A stretch of DNA of 64,000 nucleotides, from contig KL647288.1 of assembly GCA_000727475.1 (NCBI GenBank), positions 2,593,417 through 2,657,416 on the forward strand, written 5' to 3'. Below, piece by piece: positions 24,242 to 34,180 of this stretch. This DNA is from Sarcocystis neurona (taxonomy: Eukaryota > Apicomplexa > Conoidasida > Eucoccidiorida > Sarcocystidae). How positions within the stretch are numbered: the stretch's first letter is position 1; each line of letters begins with the position of its first letter. The translations under genes and the position numbers were made by a program. The notes beneath the pieces were generated by a model. That model searched no databases. It saw only the letters and a program-made list of their open reading frames with translations, and was not told where the DNA came from.

Positions 24242-26273
24242 TGTCAGGTGGGCAGCGACGAGTAGAAGGGGCGGGGAGAAAGAACGGAAGAAGTGCAGGG
24301 GACGGCACGACAAACAGTGCGAGTCCGACGCAAACACGGAGGGACCAAAACGAGCGGACCGGGCCAAAGTGAGAGTGTGAATAAAGACGCAGAGGGACTG
24401 ACAAAATACGGGCTCCTAACTGACGGAGATGCGAGTACCACCTCCCAACGTAAAGAGGAAACCCGGGAGCTGATGCAGCCACGTCACTACGCAGAAAAAC
24501 GAGACATAACGGACAGAAACGGAAGGACTCGACGTGTCTGCAGAGCAACGAAATCAGCGAAAGAATGAAGGACTGACATGACACGGCGAAACTAACAAAG
24601 GGTCAGAGGGCGTGGCGTCAAAAGGTACGACATCCGGATTAGAAACGCTTGCGGAATAAAGGGGATATACTCACTCATGAGAGCAAACAGTCCATTCAAC
24701 GACAGGGGGAAGTTATGCACAGAAACATGCGAGGAGGAAGCTCCTGCGTACTCACGGCCTCTTTAGGTACATGTTGCTACTTTACTAGCAGAGGGCTGCG
24801 AGAAGATGCACTGTGGACTGTCATGCAGAACGGCGTGGGCGTACGACTTCGAGGTGAGAAGACTGCTCAGACTCGACAGAATACAGCATCACAAACACAT
24901 GGCGACTAAAGGATACAACCCAACTCACTCCAGGCACAGGAAACCGCCAATTCCACCTCCGCGGACCACGCATAAACGTCGGTTGAACTTTACAACCTCG
25001 TCTATCTACGAGGTGAGCATGGTTACGGCAACACCATCGCGTAGAAAGATGCGCAGACCGAGGGGGACAGAAGCTTGTAGGAGAGACCGGAAAACGTAAG
25101 TAGCACCATGTACATCGTCGAGTGACGCTGACACTTCAGAACACGAAGGCAGAAGCAAATTCACAGATGCGGCAACCAGAAGCAAACCCGAGAACAGTTC
25201 TCCTGAGTTCTTCCGCTTCGACACTCACGAACACATGGTGCACGGAAAAGTACGAAGAACTTCCCGTCTGCAATGCGCAATCTAGAAGGGTCATTAGCGG
25301 AAGAGCTTCTTCGGGGTCACATTATTGCCGCTCACGCTTGTATGGTTGCAGCACTATTTCTGCGCTACGGCGTTACCAGGTAAATATTGTGCATCCGCCT
25401 TTCCAAGACAGTTGTCGGCTTCTTAATAGACGTACCCTCAGCAGGAAATTCACTGGCGATACGGAAAGGGAAAGGGAAGGGAGGTCTTTGGGGCCCTCGA
25501 AGGCAATTGCGTGTCGGACGCTGGGGAGCTGCGGTGAAGGACGAAACTCTAGACAAAAGACTGTCTGCACTAGTGGAAACTTCGTGCGTGCAATGCAGAC
25601 ATATTTATAAAAGCATGATTTCAAATAGACTGTGGTGATTAACTTGTGTGCAGGGCAATCGAAGATTGATTGCAAGGGCTGCTACGAGCGCATGAAGGCG
25701 TGAGAAGCCGCACAAATATACTAGTGCAATTCACGACCCCGCCCTCTCTGTCGTAGCGACTGGGAACATCGGTGCGCAGTCTAAAAGGGAGATTGCCCTG
25801 TGCACGAATCTCACTAAGAAGGCACCAAAACCAGGATATCCGTAGAGCAAATTTTCGGGTAGTTTCGAGTGTACCACCGGTAATTCAAACAGAGAGTCCT
25901 AACTGGAAGAAACGGCATTCTGACTCTTCGGCAACGATTGAGTATCAGAGGACTGCGTAATTTCCAGAGTTACCTAAATCATGCACAGCTGACTTAAAAA
26001 TGCTGCAGTGTAAATGCACTGGGGAGTCGCTCACGCTGGGTATCGTCGCACCTCTCCCGTAGTGGCGGCGCGCCCCGGAAGAAGTGCAGGTGCTGGTAGC
26101 CTGGAGCAGCTTCCAGATGGCATCCAGGCAGCCCAACTGTCGAAGTGACAGTAAGTGATTCATTCTTTTCTTCCGTCCTGGGACGGTTAATGAAATACAC
26201 GCGTCCATTACAGTTCCACAAAGAAGGAAAATTGCTTTATGTAGGAAAGCGTAATAGAATGAGCAGAAAGCAC

Positions 26274-26349
26274 ACATACGCGTACACACAAGGACGCACG
26301 CGTACACACAAGGACGCACGCGTACACACAAGGACGCACGCGTACACAC
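26274..26349 (+). repeat. 20-base tandem direct repeat
   Basis: The unit GGACGCACGCGTACACACAA is present about three times in tandem, with partial units at both ends. It is one of the few repeats in the 24-31 kb island. Confidence 0.85.
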
Positions 26350-27065
26350 TCACACCAAGCCGCTTACGGGAGACTCTAGAGAACGTGGACATCATGACAC
26401 GAAGCGACATTCTTTTTCTGATGTATTATGCACTACACTGGTTTAAATGCTGCACTTCGGACAGTGCCGCTGTGCAAGCAGTTTACAGCATACGGAGTGT
26501 CTAGGACGATGCAAACTGCGGTGTCTGCGCGCACCCATGCACACTCTTACATTATTTGTCTAAGCACACGTGAAGTTGGCAGCCAGTGAGGAAGCTTCCA
26601 GCACAACCAACTGCACAACAACACAAGAATGAGCAAGATATTTCTGAGTTTGGTTTTCAACATGCTTCATGGAGCACGCATCAATCACGTAGCGACGTAC
26701 AGGACCAGCGCGTCTTTTCATTGCTCCTGAATTTTAGACATGCGTGAACGTGTGAGAGAAATGGGAACTGAAAGGTGAATGCACGCCTCGACATGAGGTT
26801 GTGGAGAATAAACGCCTCAAGGATCCGTATATTTCGGTATTGCTGCGCGTGTATCGCAAAAGCGTGGTTCGGCGTTCCGGAGGACTCGCCTTGAGGTGAA
26901 CAGGCACACACGTATGTGGATCTGTAAAGTCTTATCCGTCCCGTTCACGTATGTCGGTGTTGTCAATTAGCTGTGTACAGAAATATAGCCGAGACCATGA
27001 GTAAAAATGTTCTGCCTGTTCGAGCATGTCCGACCATCCGCTTGACGTTATTCGTCTAGCCCAGG

Positions 27066-27311
27066 ATGACCATGCGTACTGGTAGTGCTTGTTGCGCACC
27101 TACAGTCTCACAAGGGCATACCTATTGCATACGCACTGTATCGAAAGTAAGGCACAGTGAGGAACGAATAGGTAAGTTCCTTCCATGGCTCATGGAAAAG
27201 CTCTCTCCTGTTTCCTCGAGAAGGATGAGAGACATGAACCAGCTCCCGCTGCGTGACATCTCGGATGAACTGCTGGACTTTATTTCACAACGAGGACTCC
27301 TACGTGCTTAG
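27066..27311 (+). CDS. Unrecognised ORF upstream of the 239-aa ORF
   Basis: 81 codons. The C-terminal half looks like a helical protein (EERIGKFLPWLMEKLSP, then RDISDELLDFISQRG) and stops at 27311. The next long ORF overlaps it in another frame, so the two could be exons joined by a small intron, or one gene broken by a frameshift. No homologue is recognised. Confidence 0.25.
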   Translation: MTMRTGSACCAPTVSQGHTYCIRTVSKVRHSEERIGKFLPWLMEKLSPVSSRRMRDMNQLPLRDISDELLDFISQRGLLRA

Positions 27312-27972
27312 ATTTAAGCAAAACCTTCGAAGTAGCTGCAGTTATGGACGGGGGACGGCAGGTGCACGCGTAATTGTGGGTTTTCCACGTGTGAAGTACT
27401 TTAAGGCCACGCTCCAGCCAGCGATCCGAAAGCGACTACGCCAGAACCAAGAAGGCAAAGCGTCCCTTTTTCTCCGTTTTACGCAGGCAATTTTGGCGGA
27501 ATCGTCATCAAACGAAGACACTGCAGCATGCAGTATCGTAATAGGACAGCTTGCGGGCAGAATTCAGCACCAATCAGCTAGAGCACATGACAGTGCGGCT
27601 GCTCTCCTGCGGTTTCTCGTATCCTGCGCGTGGCACGAAGCTTCGGCACTTGATAAATTAGCGCGCGCCAGTGGGGCTGCTCTCGGGATGTGTTTCCGTC
27701 TCCTTCAAGAGGTGCGGGGCTGCCAGTTGAGAGGGAACTTGGGATTTGATTTACGTGGAAAAAGTCGCGGGGCAGGTGAACACGGTAGATTGTTGTACTG
27801 GCGTTCACCACTGCAAGCCGTCGTATTCAACAGACATGTTTCCACGAACACGCCGCTGCACGATATGTCTGTATGTCTTCATACATATCCATCTATATGT
27901 ATGCACGAGTATAGGCGCACATATATCCGTATGTGTGTGGACGCGTTTGAGCTTACCATACACAGACCCTAA
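27253..27972 (+). CDS. Unrecognised 239-codon ORF in repeat-free DNA
   Basis: The longest open frame in the repeat-poor island. It lies in sequence without stop-avoiding repeats, so chance is a poor explanation. The segment from about codon 35 to 190 has balanced composition (SLFLRFTQAILAESSSNEDT, SAAALLRFLVSCAWHEASAL, GAALGMCFRLLQEVRG). The last 45 codons run into a TATG-like stretch and are probably not coding. No transmembrane segment or known motif is visible. Start and splice sites are unknown. Confidence 0.33.
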   Translation: MTSRMNCWTLFHNEDSYVLRFKQNLRSSCSYGRGTAGARVIVGFPRVKYFKATLQPAIRKRLRQNQEGKASLFLRFTQAILAESSSNEDTAACSIVIGQLAGRIQHQSARAHDSAAALLRFLVSCAWHEASALDKLARASGAALGMCFRLLQEVRGCQLRGNLGFDLRGKSRGAGEHGRLLYWRSPLQAVVFNRHVSTNTPLHDMSVCLHTYPSICMHEYRRTYIRMCVDAFELTIHRP

Positions 27973-28395
27973 GCAATAGCGCACATTAAGTAGACCAAAT
28001 GCGTGGCGCTGTGTAAGTCAGAGCTTTGGAGATACCAACTGCAGGATCATTACGGTCGTTGACGCCTACCAGAACCCTCTCAACAAATACACTTCCTTTT
28101 AGGTCGGTACGACAGAAAATGCCCCAAAATACTCATCTCACAACCAGAATCTGGTTACAGCATCAACAGTACAAACACAATGTCTGTTCGTCGTGTACGC
28201 AGCTGGGCGAGTCCACGTGACTCACGTATATTTTCCGAAGGCAAACACACATCATCATCTGTTTCAAAGAACGCGGGGCGAGAAAAAGACTTCCTGCAGG
28301 TTGCCGTGTAGATGTCTGTCTACACAGCTGGACTTCAAATAGGTCGTACTCTCAAATGGCCACCTTCACAGTTGAAGTTCAAGTTGGCCGTTTTC

Positions 28396-28605
28396 TCAAA
28401 CGGCAGCCCCAAGTTCATATTTTTTGGAGAGAAAGCTCTTCAGAACTTTCTGCCTGCTTTTTAAAAGCATCTTAGAAGGCTTGTCACCGTCTACCGGGCT
28501 AACAAGGCGGAAATGTGCGATATCGTGGGTGGAGGAGAGCGCGGCTTCTGAGTTTCTGAGAACTCGCAAGGAAGTGATCTGTGTCTTTATGTGGTAACTC
28601 CGCAC
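28396..28605 (-). CDS. Short unrecognised minus-strand ORF
   Basis: 69 codons with protein-like composition (HFRLVSPVDGDKPSKMLLKS, then RQKVLKSFLSKKYELG) in unique DNA. It could be an exon of the same minus-strand unit as 28870-29220. No family is recognised. Confidence 0.18.
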   Translation of the reverse strand: MRSYHIKTQITSLRVLRNSEAALSSTHDIAHFRLVSPVDGDKPSKMLLKSRQKVLKSFLSKKYELGAAV

Positions 28606-28869
28606 AGAGAGAGACTAGAAGTAGAAAACTAGCCGGTAACGGGACAGCGGCACATACATCACGTCCACTACACATCCAGCACTAGACACAGACACACATG
28701 CGCGTACACGAATACATATGTCTGCAGAGACTCTCCATAGAGTTCTTTATTCTAGTCCAACTAGAAGTAGATAAACATCCGACCCTGCCGCCTTCTCTAT
28801 GTTGACACTTAAACACGGAAAAGCACCACTATTTGGCAAGCGAGAAACTTTCTGGAGTCTACTCCTTCC

Positions 28870-29220
28870 TCACGCAGGATTAGACCACCCTAAGTCAACT
28901 ATGGGTGTATTCACTACGAAAAATGTATCAGGAGAGCACGGAGGATAACGGAGGGTACGATATTTCACGTTCTCAGTACAGAAAAAAAGGGTGCTAAAGG
29001 ATTCGCTGCAGAGGATATCTTTTGTCATCCCCCGCAGAGAGTCCACGCAGCGCGACAGCCGAACTCTCATGACTTTATCTAGAGACTCACGTATATGTGT
29101 GTGGAGATGTTTCAGGTACGCAAATGTAAAAGCGGGGGGGTGCGTTCCTCGTGTAATGTAGGGGAGTTTCGTGTTGTGTTCCGCAGCGTGAAAACACATG
29201 CCTTTCGGTGCACCAGGCAA
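28870..29220 (-). CDS. Unrecognised minus-strand ORF
   Basis: 116 codons in unique DNA. The second half reads DKVMRVRLSRCVDSLRGM, then DTFFVVNTPIVDLGW before the stop. No signal peptide, membrane helix or known motif. Possibly an exon; low confidence. Confidence 0.22.
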   Translation of the reverse strand: MPGAPKGMCFHAAEHNTKLPYITRGTHPPAFTFAYLKHLHTHIRESLDKVMRVRLSRCVDSLRGMTKDILCSESFSTLFFCTENVKYRTLRYPPCSPDTFFVVNTPIVDLGWSNPA

Positions 29221-30899
29221 CGTGTAACAAAAATGCAGCTAAAATGTAGAAGAAAAACCCAACCTTCCAGTTTCCTAAGAGTTCCGCTCATGCTGATATG
29301 TTCAGTTATACAGATAGGAATGAACTTGTGCATACACAGGTCTATGCAGGTGAGCTGGGTGTGTGTTTGGAACTGTGCTTGTTCCCGTGTGCCTAGAGAC
29401 GTACGCACGTATGCATGACCATCTGATATGTGTACGGCTTGCGTGACCGAATATACCGTGAGCTAAAAGCTAAAGCAGAAGTAGTGTCTAAATATGCCTG
29501 TGTTGTGGGAGCCATGATTCACAGAGAGGCCGACGTCAACATCGCCTAGTAGCTTGGCGCTCGAAAGTTAGACACAAGTGTCAGCAATTGCTGGCGAGAT
29601 GATACTGTTGTGGAGATCAGCGTCTATGGGCTTGTACACCGTAGACACAGCTAATGATTTACTAGCTACTGATTACGAAGAGCACGCAGTAATGCTCGGC
29701 CCGAATCACATGTCTAAATGAAACTGTTGATGTATTTGTGTTCGTTCACAAGAAGAAGTCTTAACTACGTGTCTGCGTAGGGTGGTGCTTGTGAAAATTC
29801 GTTGCAGATTCCCCAATCGTTTGCGGATCTCTGAGGGCTACGGTTTGCTGCCAGGTTCCAGGATCAGGTAGATGGACATCTGAAAGATTACAGTACGTTC
29901 CAGAGGCGGTTCAATATGTGGTGAACAACAGAAGGTCACGATGGACACTAATTCATTGTGGCTTGGGCTACTTACCTGCAGAGCCGCCGGCGGCCCTCTG
30001 CTGCTGGTTCTGAGCCCACATACGTTGGCGTGGGCTCTGGAGAGCGTTGAATGTTGAGAGGTAGATTACTGCGGTATACGACTAGCATCATCACTGGTAT
30101 ATGACTTTCGCTTGTATTCTGGTGTTCCTGAATATCATTTTGGGATCAAGAGAATACTTACGAAACTACGGGTGTATCCCGGCACTCACGCTTGGAGAAA
30201 GCGAGGTAAAAGAAAGGGCTCCTGTCGTGACCGGAAACGTAAGGCAGCATTCCATAATGTGCAGTGCTGGGTGGTTTCCAACCGCTGCGCTTGCAGCTCA
30301 CTCTGCTTCTAGGGTTTTTCGTATTTCTCGATTGATGCTGCTTCTTGTACTGCCCCCGGTGACTGCATTTGCGGGCTTTAACGAGTCCTGCTTTCCCCCC
30401 TCTTCCTCCCTCTCCCACTGAGCGGCTTTCACTGCTGCTGGTGTGCTACGCGAGCAGCAACCGGTTGTCTTACGTGTACCTGTAAATTCGAGATCTGCCT
30501 CTCGGAACACGCGCAGGGCAGCTGCAGCCCCAGCCGGCTTCACGAGATGGCTTTCCACGTGGCGTATGCTTCATGATGAATAAAAAACGCCTTCTCACAG
30601 TCCGTCTCCATCGGTCATCAATTCTTTCGCTTGACTACTCTTACCTCCTCAAAATACGAATCCTTGATAAATACGTGCGGGAAAAGCTGCAGTATTTCTT
30701 CCGCTTCACTATCTCCGAGCGGAGATACTAACTTCCGTTAGTCGCAAGTTAAAGGGAATGCGTGTCTGGCGAACTAACAGCTATAAGCTGCCGCTCGAAA
30801 TGAGACACTCCAGTTGAAGTTAGACTGTCCATACTGAAACGGTATCAAAAGTAGAGACAGACAAAGCAGTAGGGCCACTTGCACGCCCTCGGCTCCGTC

Positions 30900-31120
30900 A
30901 GGCGGCCCCAGCAGAGTACCCACAGCAGCAGTAGCACCCGTAACAACAAGAGCAACAGGAGCAGCAGCAACACGAGCAGCATCAGCAGCAACAGGAGCAG
31001 CAGCAGCAGCAGCAGGAGCAGCAATAGCAGCAGTAGGAACAGGAACAGCAGCACCACGAGCAGCAACAGCAGCAGCAGCAGGAGCAGCAGCAGCAGACGC
31101 GGCAGCGGCAGCAGCACGGG
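30900..31120 (+). repeat. CAG triplet tract (CAG sense on +)
   Basis: About 220 bases of CAG/CAA/GCA units. Read on + it is Q/N/S-rich, on minus it is poly-Ala or poly-Leu. No flanking splice sites decide which, if either, is coding. Confidence 0.85.
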
Positions 31121-31178
31121 TGTAGCACAGGAACAGCACACCTCCCCGTCGTGCGATGACGGTTACGACTCCTGAGTA

Positions 31179-33008
31179 GTGCTCGTGCGTACATCACGTT
31201 TTTCTTCTTTGAGAAGTACGTATGTTTCTCTGCTTCTGTACACTGCTTTTTTCGCCGTGTCTCTGGCGTCTTTTGTCTTCTCTTCCCCAGGCACTTCTGC
31301 GTCCCCTCCGTCGTCGCTTCTCCGTGGTTGCGTTCCTGTTTGTAGCGTTGCTTCCGGGCGGCGCAAGAGTCCAGTCTACTTCACTGCCCGCTGCGCATGC
31401 GTATTTTCGTCAACAGCCTGTGAGAGTCTAATGTTCACTTGCAGCAGGAAAATGGGGCAGGCAGTAGATTCTCCTTCTTCTCCCGCCGCCGCAGATGCCG
31501 GCATCCTGCAGCAGCAGAGAGGAAACTGCAGAGACAGTCACACAAACAGCAACACCGATAGTTTGCGCACACGCCGCCGCCGCAAGGTCGACGGCACTGC
31601 TGCCTGCAGTCATCCTCTAAGCAGCAGCAACAGCAGCAGCCACACTAGCAGCAGCAGCACCAACAATAACAGCACCAGCCCGGATAGCAGCAGCCGACGT
31701 TGTGACTGGGCAGACTTGGTGTGCTGCCTTTGCCAAGATAACAGCAGCAACAGCAGTACCGTCGGCAGCCACATATCTGCAAAGAGAAGTTTCTCTCCAG
31801 CTTCACGCGGTGGCTGCTGCTCGCCGATTTCAAGGGCTGGCTGCTGCTCGTCGCGTCGTGCCACTTCTGCCGTTTCTCCTCCTTCCGCAGAGGCGTATAA
31901 TACGCACGTCACAGCAGCATGGGGAACAGCAGCTGCTGCAGCTCAACAAACAGAGGCAGTCTCGGCTGCAGTCGCTCCTGCTGCTGTAATCCCAGCTCCT
32001 CCTTCCGCGGCTGCCACCAGGTTCTCTGCCGCTGTCCACGCTGCGGCTGGTGTCGGGGCTGCTGCTTGCCGAGCTGTCCACAGCGCTGCAACTCTTGCTG
32101 GAGTTGCTGTCGCTGTTGTTCTGCCGCGCGATGGTGCCCGCATTGCACGCGCCGCGCTTCCTGCTCTCTCTGCTGATGATCCTCCGTCCTCCTCAAGTGC
32201 CGCCGCTATGACAGCTCCTCTTGCTTGTGCCGGCTTCGCTGCTTCTGCCGCAGGTGCTGCCCCGGCGACTGCTGCCCTCTCCGCCGCAACACCTGCAGCA
32301 GCAGCAACAATCTCTCAGCAAATCAGGCAGCAGCAACACACTACTCCTCAGCGTCCTGACCTTCGAAGGGAGGACAAAGCGCTGCAGGCGGCGAGCTGCT
32401 GCATGAAACTTTCTCATCCGCATCACCTTTCTTCCTACTTGTCTGCGTCCTCTTCTTCTGTTGCAGAGAAAGTGCGTTTCTGCTTCCCAGTCGATAGGAA
32501 CAACCGCTTCAAAAGGGAAGGCGGCGTTCCATCGCTGTCTGTACGGGTGGTCGTCGCCCTCGCTGCTCTCTGCTGTTGCTTCTTCTTCCCGCCCATCACA
32601 TCATCAACCTCCTCCTCGCCCTCCTCGTCTGCGTGCTCCACGTGGCTGCTGCCTTTCACACGCAGCTGCTGCTCCCAAACGTCCACCACCACCACGACAC
32701 CGCAGCAGCCGCAGCAGAGGGTGGGGCAGCAGCATCCGCAGCAGCTGCAGCAACAGCAGGAAAAAGAGTGTTCTGACCCACACAGCGGGGCGAAGAGAAG
32801 TTTTGAGCCTCGCCGACGCCTTTGCCCTGCACTGCTGCTGGCTGCAGCTGCTCCTGCTGCTGCTGCTGCCGTCCACGCTGCCACCGGCGCCGGCGCTGCC
32901 GAAAAAGCGTGGGAAGGTTACTTTCAGTACGAAGACGAAGACGGTGACGGTAAGACATTTCTGTCCCGCTTCCTCCAGGGAAAGTATTTACTTCTAACAC
33001 AAAGGTGA
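31179..33008 (+). CDS. Long triplet-rich open region, coding content uncertain
   Basis: A 609-codon + frame, but triplet-rich DNA avoids stops in several frames here. Segments that look coding lie in different frames: MGQAVDSPSSPAAADAG at 31451, EKVRFCFPVDRNNRFKREGG at 32464, and KAWEGYFQYEDEDGD ending at a gtaaga donor at 32953. In another frame the last segment reads KKRGKVTFSTKTKTVT and ends exactly in phase 0 at the same donor. Probably several exons and introns of one + strand gene continuing to 33219. Function unknown. Confidence 0.28.
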   Translation: MLVRTSRFSSLRSTYVSLLLYTAFFAVSLASFVFSSPGTSASPPSSLLRGCVPVCSVASGRRKSPVYFTARCACVFSSTACESLMFTCSRKMGQAVDSPSSPAAADAGILQQQRGNCRDSHTNSNTDSLRTRRRRKVDGTAACSHPLSSSNSSSHTSSSSTNNNSTSPDSSSRRCDWADLVCCLCQDNSSNSSTVGSHISAKRSFSPASRGGCCSPISRAGCCSSRRATSAVSPPSAEAYNTHVTAAWGTAAAAAQQTEAVSAAVAPAAVIPAPPSAAATRFSAAVHAAAGVGAAACRAVHSAATLAGVAVAVVLPRDGARIARAALPALSADDPPSSSSAAAMTAPLACAGFAASAAGAAPATAALSAATPAAAATISQQIRQQQHTTPQRPDLRREDKALQAASCCMKLSHPHHLSSYLSASSSSVAEKVRFCFPVDRNNRFKREGGVPSLSVRVVVALAALCCCFFFPPITSSTSSSPSSSACSTWLLPFTRSCCSQTSTTTTTPQQPQQRVGQQHPQQLQQQQEKECSDPHSGAKRSFEPRRRLCPALLLAAAAPAAAAAVHAATGAGAAEKAWEGYFQYEDEDGDGKTFLSRFLQGKYLLLTQR

Positions 33009-33081
33009 AGACGGTGGCAGTAGGACGTTTCTCTCTCTTTTTCTTCCTCTCTGTGTACTTGTGTATTCGCCGGGGGTGAAG

Positions 33082-33219
33082 TACCTGTCTACGCACGTCT
33101 ATTTCTTCGACCAGAAAAGTCGTCTCTATACGTTTAATGAATATCTTGATCTCCCCTACACCTCCATAATCGTACATGCGTATAAAGGGGAATCAGTGTG
33201 CACCAGCCGTCTGCTGCAG
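33082..33219 (+). CDS. Exon of an unknown protein
   Basis: An open, non-repetitive 46-codon segment containing STHVYFFDQKSRLYTFNEYL and DLPYTSIIVHAYKG, ending in CTGCAG before a gtgcgt donor (phase 0). The acceptor is either before 33082 or, with a better pyrimidine tract, before 33115. A phase-0 join to the gtaaga donor at 32953 is possible. No family is recognised. Confidence 0.45.
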
Positions 33220-33699
33220 GTGCGTAGCGCGCCCGGTGACTTCTTGTGCGACTCGGGCGTTGTCTGGCGGTGCCCGTCTGCAGAGCAGATGCCATCGAAG
33301 TTTTTTTCCTACGGACAGACTCCCCAGAGTCTTCCGTCTCCCTTTTAAGAAGTGCTTTGCGCGCTTTTCTCTGGAAAGAGCGACGATTCTTTGCGCTCGC
33401 GCTCGTAGAGAAGGGGACGCAAACAAGAAGAAGGACACAGCAGCTTGTATGTACACGCATGCAGCAGCAGCGCGCACAGAGGCGTCCACTCAGGGGAATC
33501 TCCGCAAATGTCCCTAAACATATCTCTTTCTACGTTCAAAGATGTATGCCTCTGCTTCAACTTACATCATCTTGAAAAACTTCTTTGTAGGCAGCTCGCA
33601 AGTAATAATGGAGCCGCCCACAGCAAGCCGCGTCGGACACCTACAGCAGCTCTACACACAAGGATGCACGTATATGCATTACACGTGTCGTACGCAATG

Positions 33700-33840
33700 G
33701 AACTCTCTACAACATATATATATATATATGTGTATATATACGTATGTATATAGTTATATATATGTGGATATATACATGTCTGTATATACGTATACATATA
33801 TGTACGCGCAAATATATATATGTATATATGCGGTGAGGTG
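33700..33840. repeat. TA microsatellite
   Basis: TA/TATG run between exon candidates. A purine/pyrimidine-rich stretch (TTTCTC-rich on +, 34060-34140) follows before the next exon. Confidence 0.85.
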
Positions 33841-34180
33841 GGAAATGTTCTGCTACTGGGAGGGCGTGACTGCATGTATGCGTGTCGGACGCATGCGTGT
33901 TGACTCCCGGAAGAAGCGCGGCGACCCTCAGCGTAAGAAGGGACGCTGCCCTCTCTCTTTTTCTGAAGAAGAAAAGTGGCTCTACTGGAATTCTTCGAAA
34001 AGAAGGAGTTCTGCTGCTTTCGCTCTCTCTCTGTTTGAGAAGAAAGACTAACTTTGCTTCCATTCCTGCTCTCTCTTTTCCTCTTTCTCCGTCTCTTTCT
34101 CTTCCTCTCCCTTTCTCTTCCTTTCTCCCGCTTTCTCTGGATCTGCAGTGACAAGAAGACGTGGCCTTTCCGTTTTGCAG

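Larger units (their letters stand above)
24242..30895. other. Repeat-poor island
   Basis: About 6.6 kb with almost no TA microsatellite or triplet tract and mixed base composition, in sharp contrast to both flanks. 24242-24650 is the likely promoter and 5' region of the minus-strand gene. Short exon-like frames occur (25945-26170 minus near LGCLDAIWKLLQ; 30485-30570 minus near KPAGAAAALRVFREADLEFT with a gtacac donor), but I could not chain them. Longer ORFs are listed separately. Stretches 24650-25000 and 29420-30100 show nothing I can name. Confidence 0.55.
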
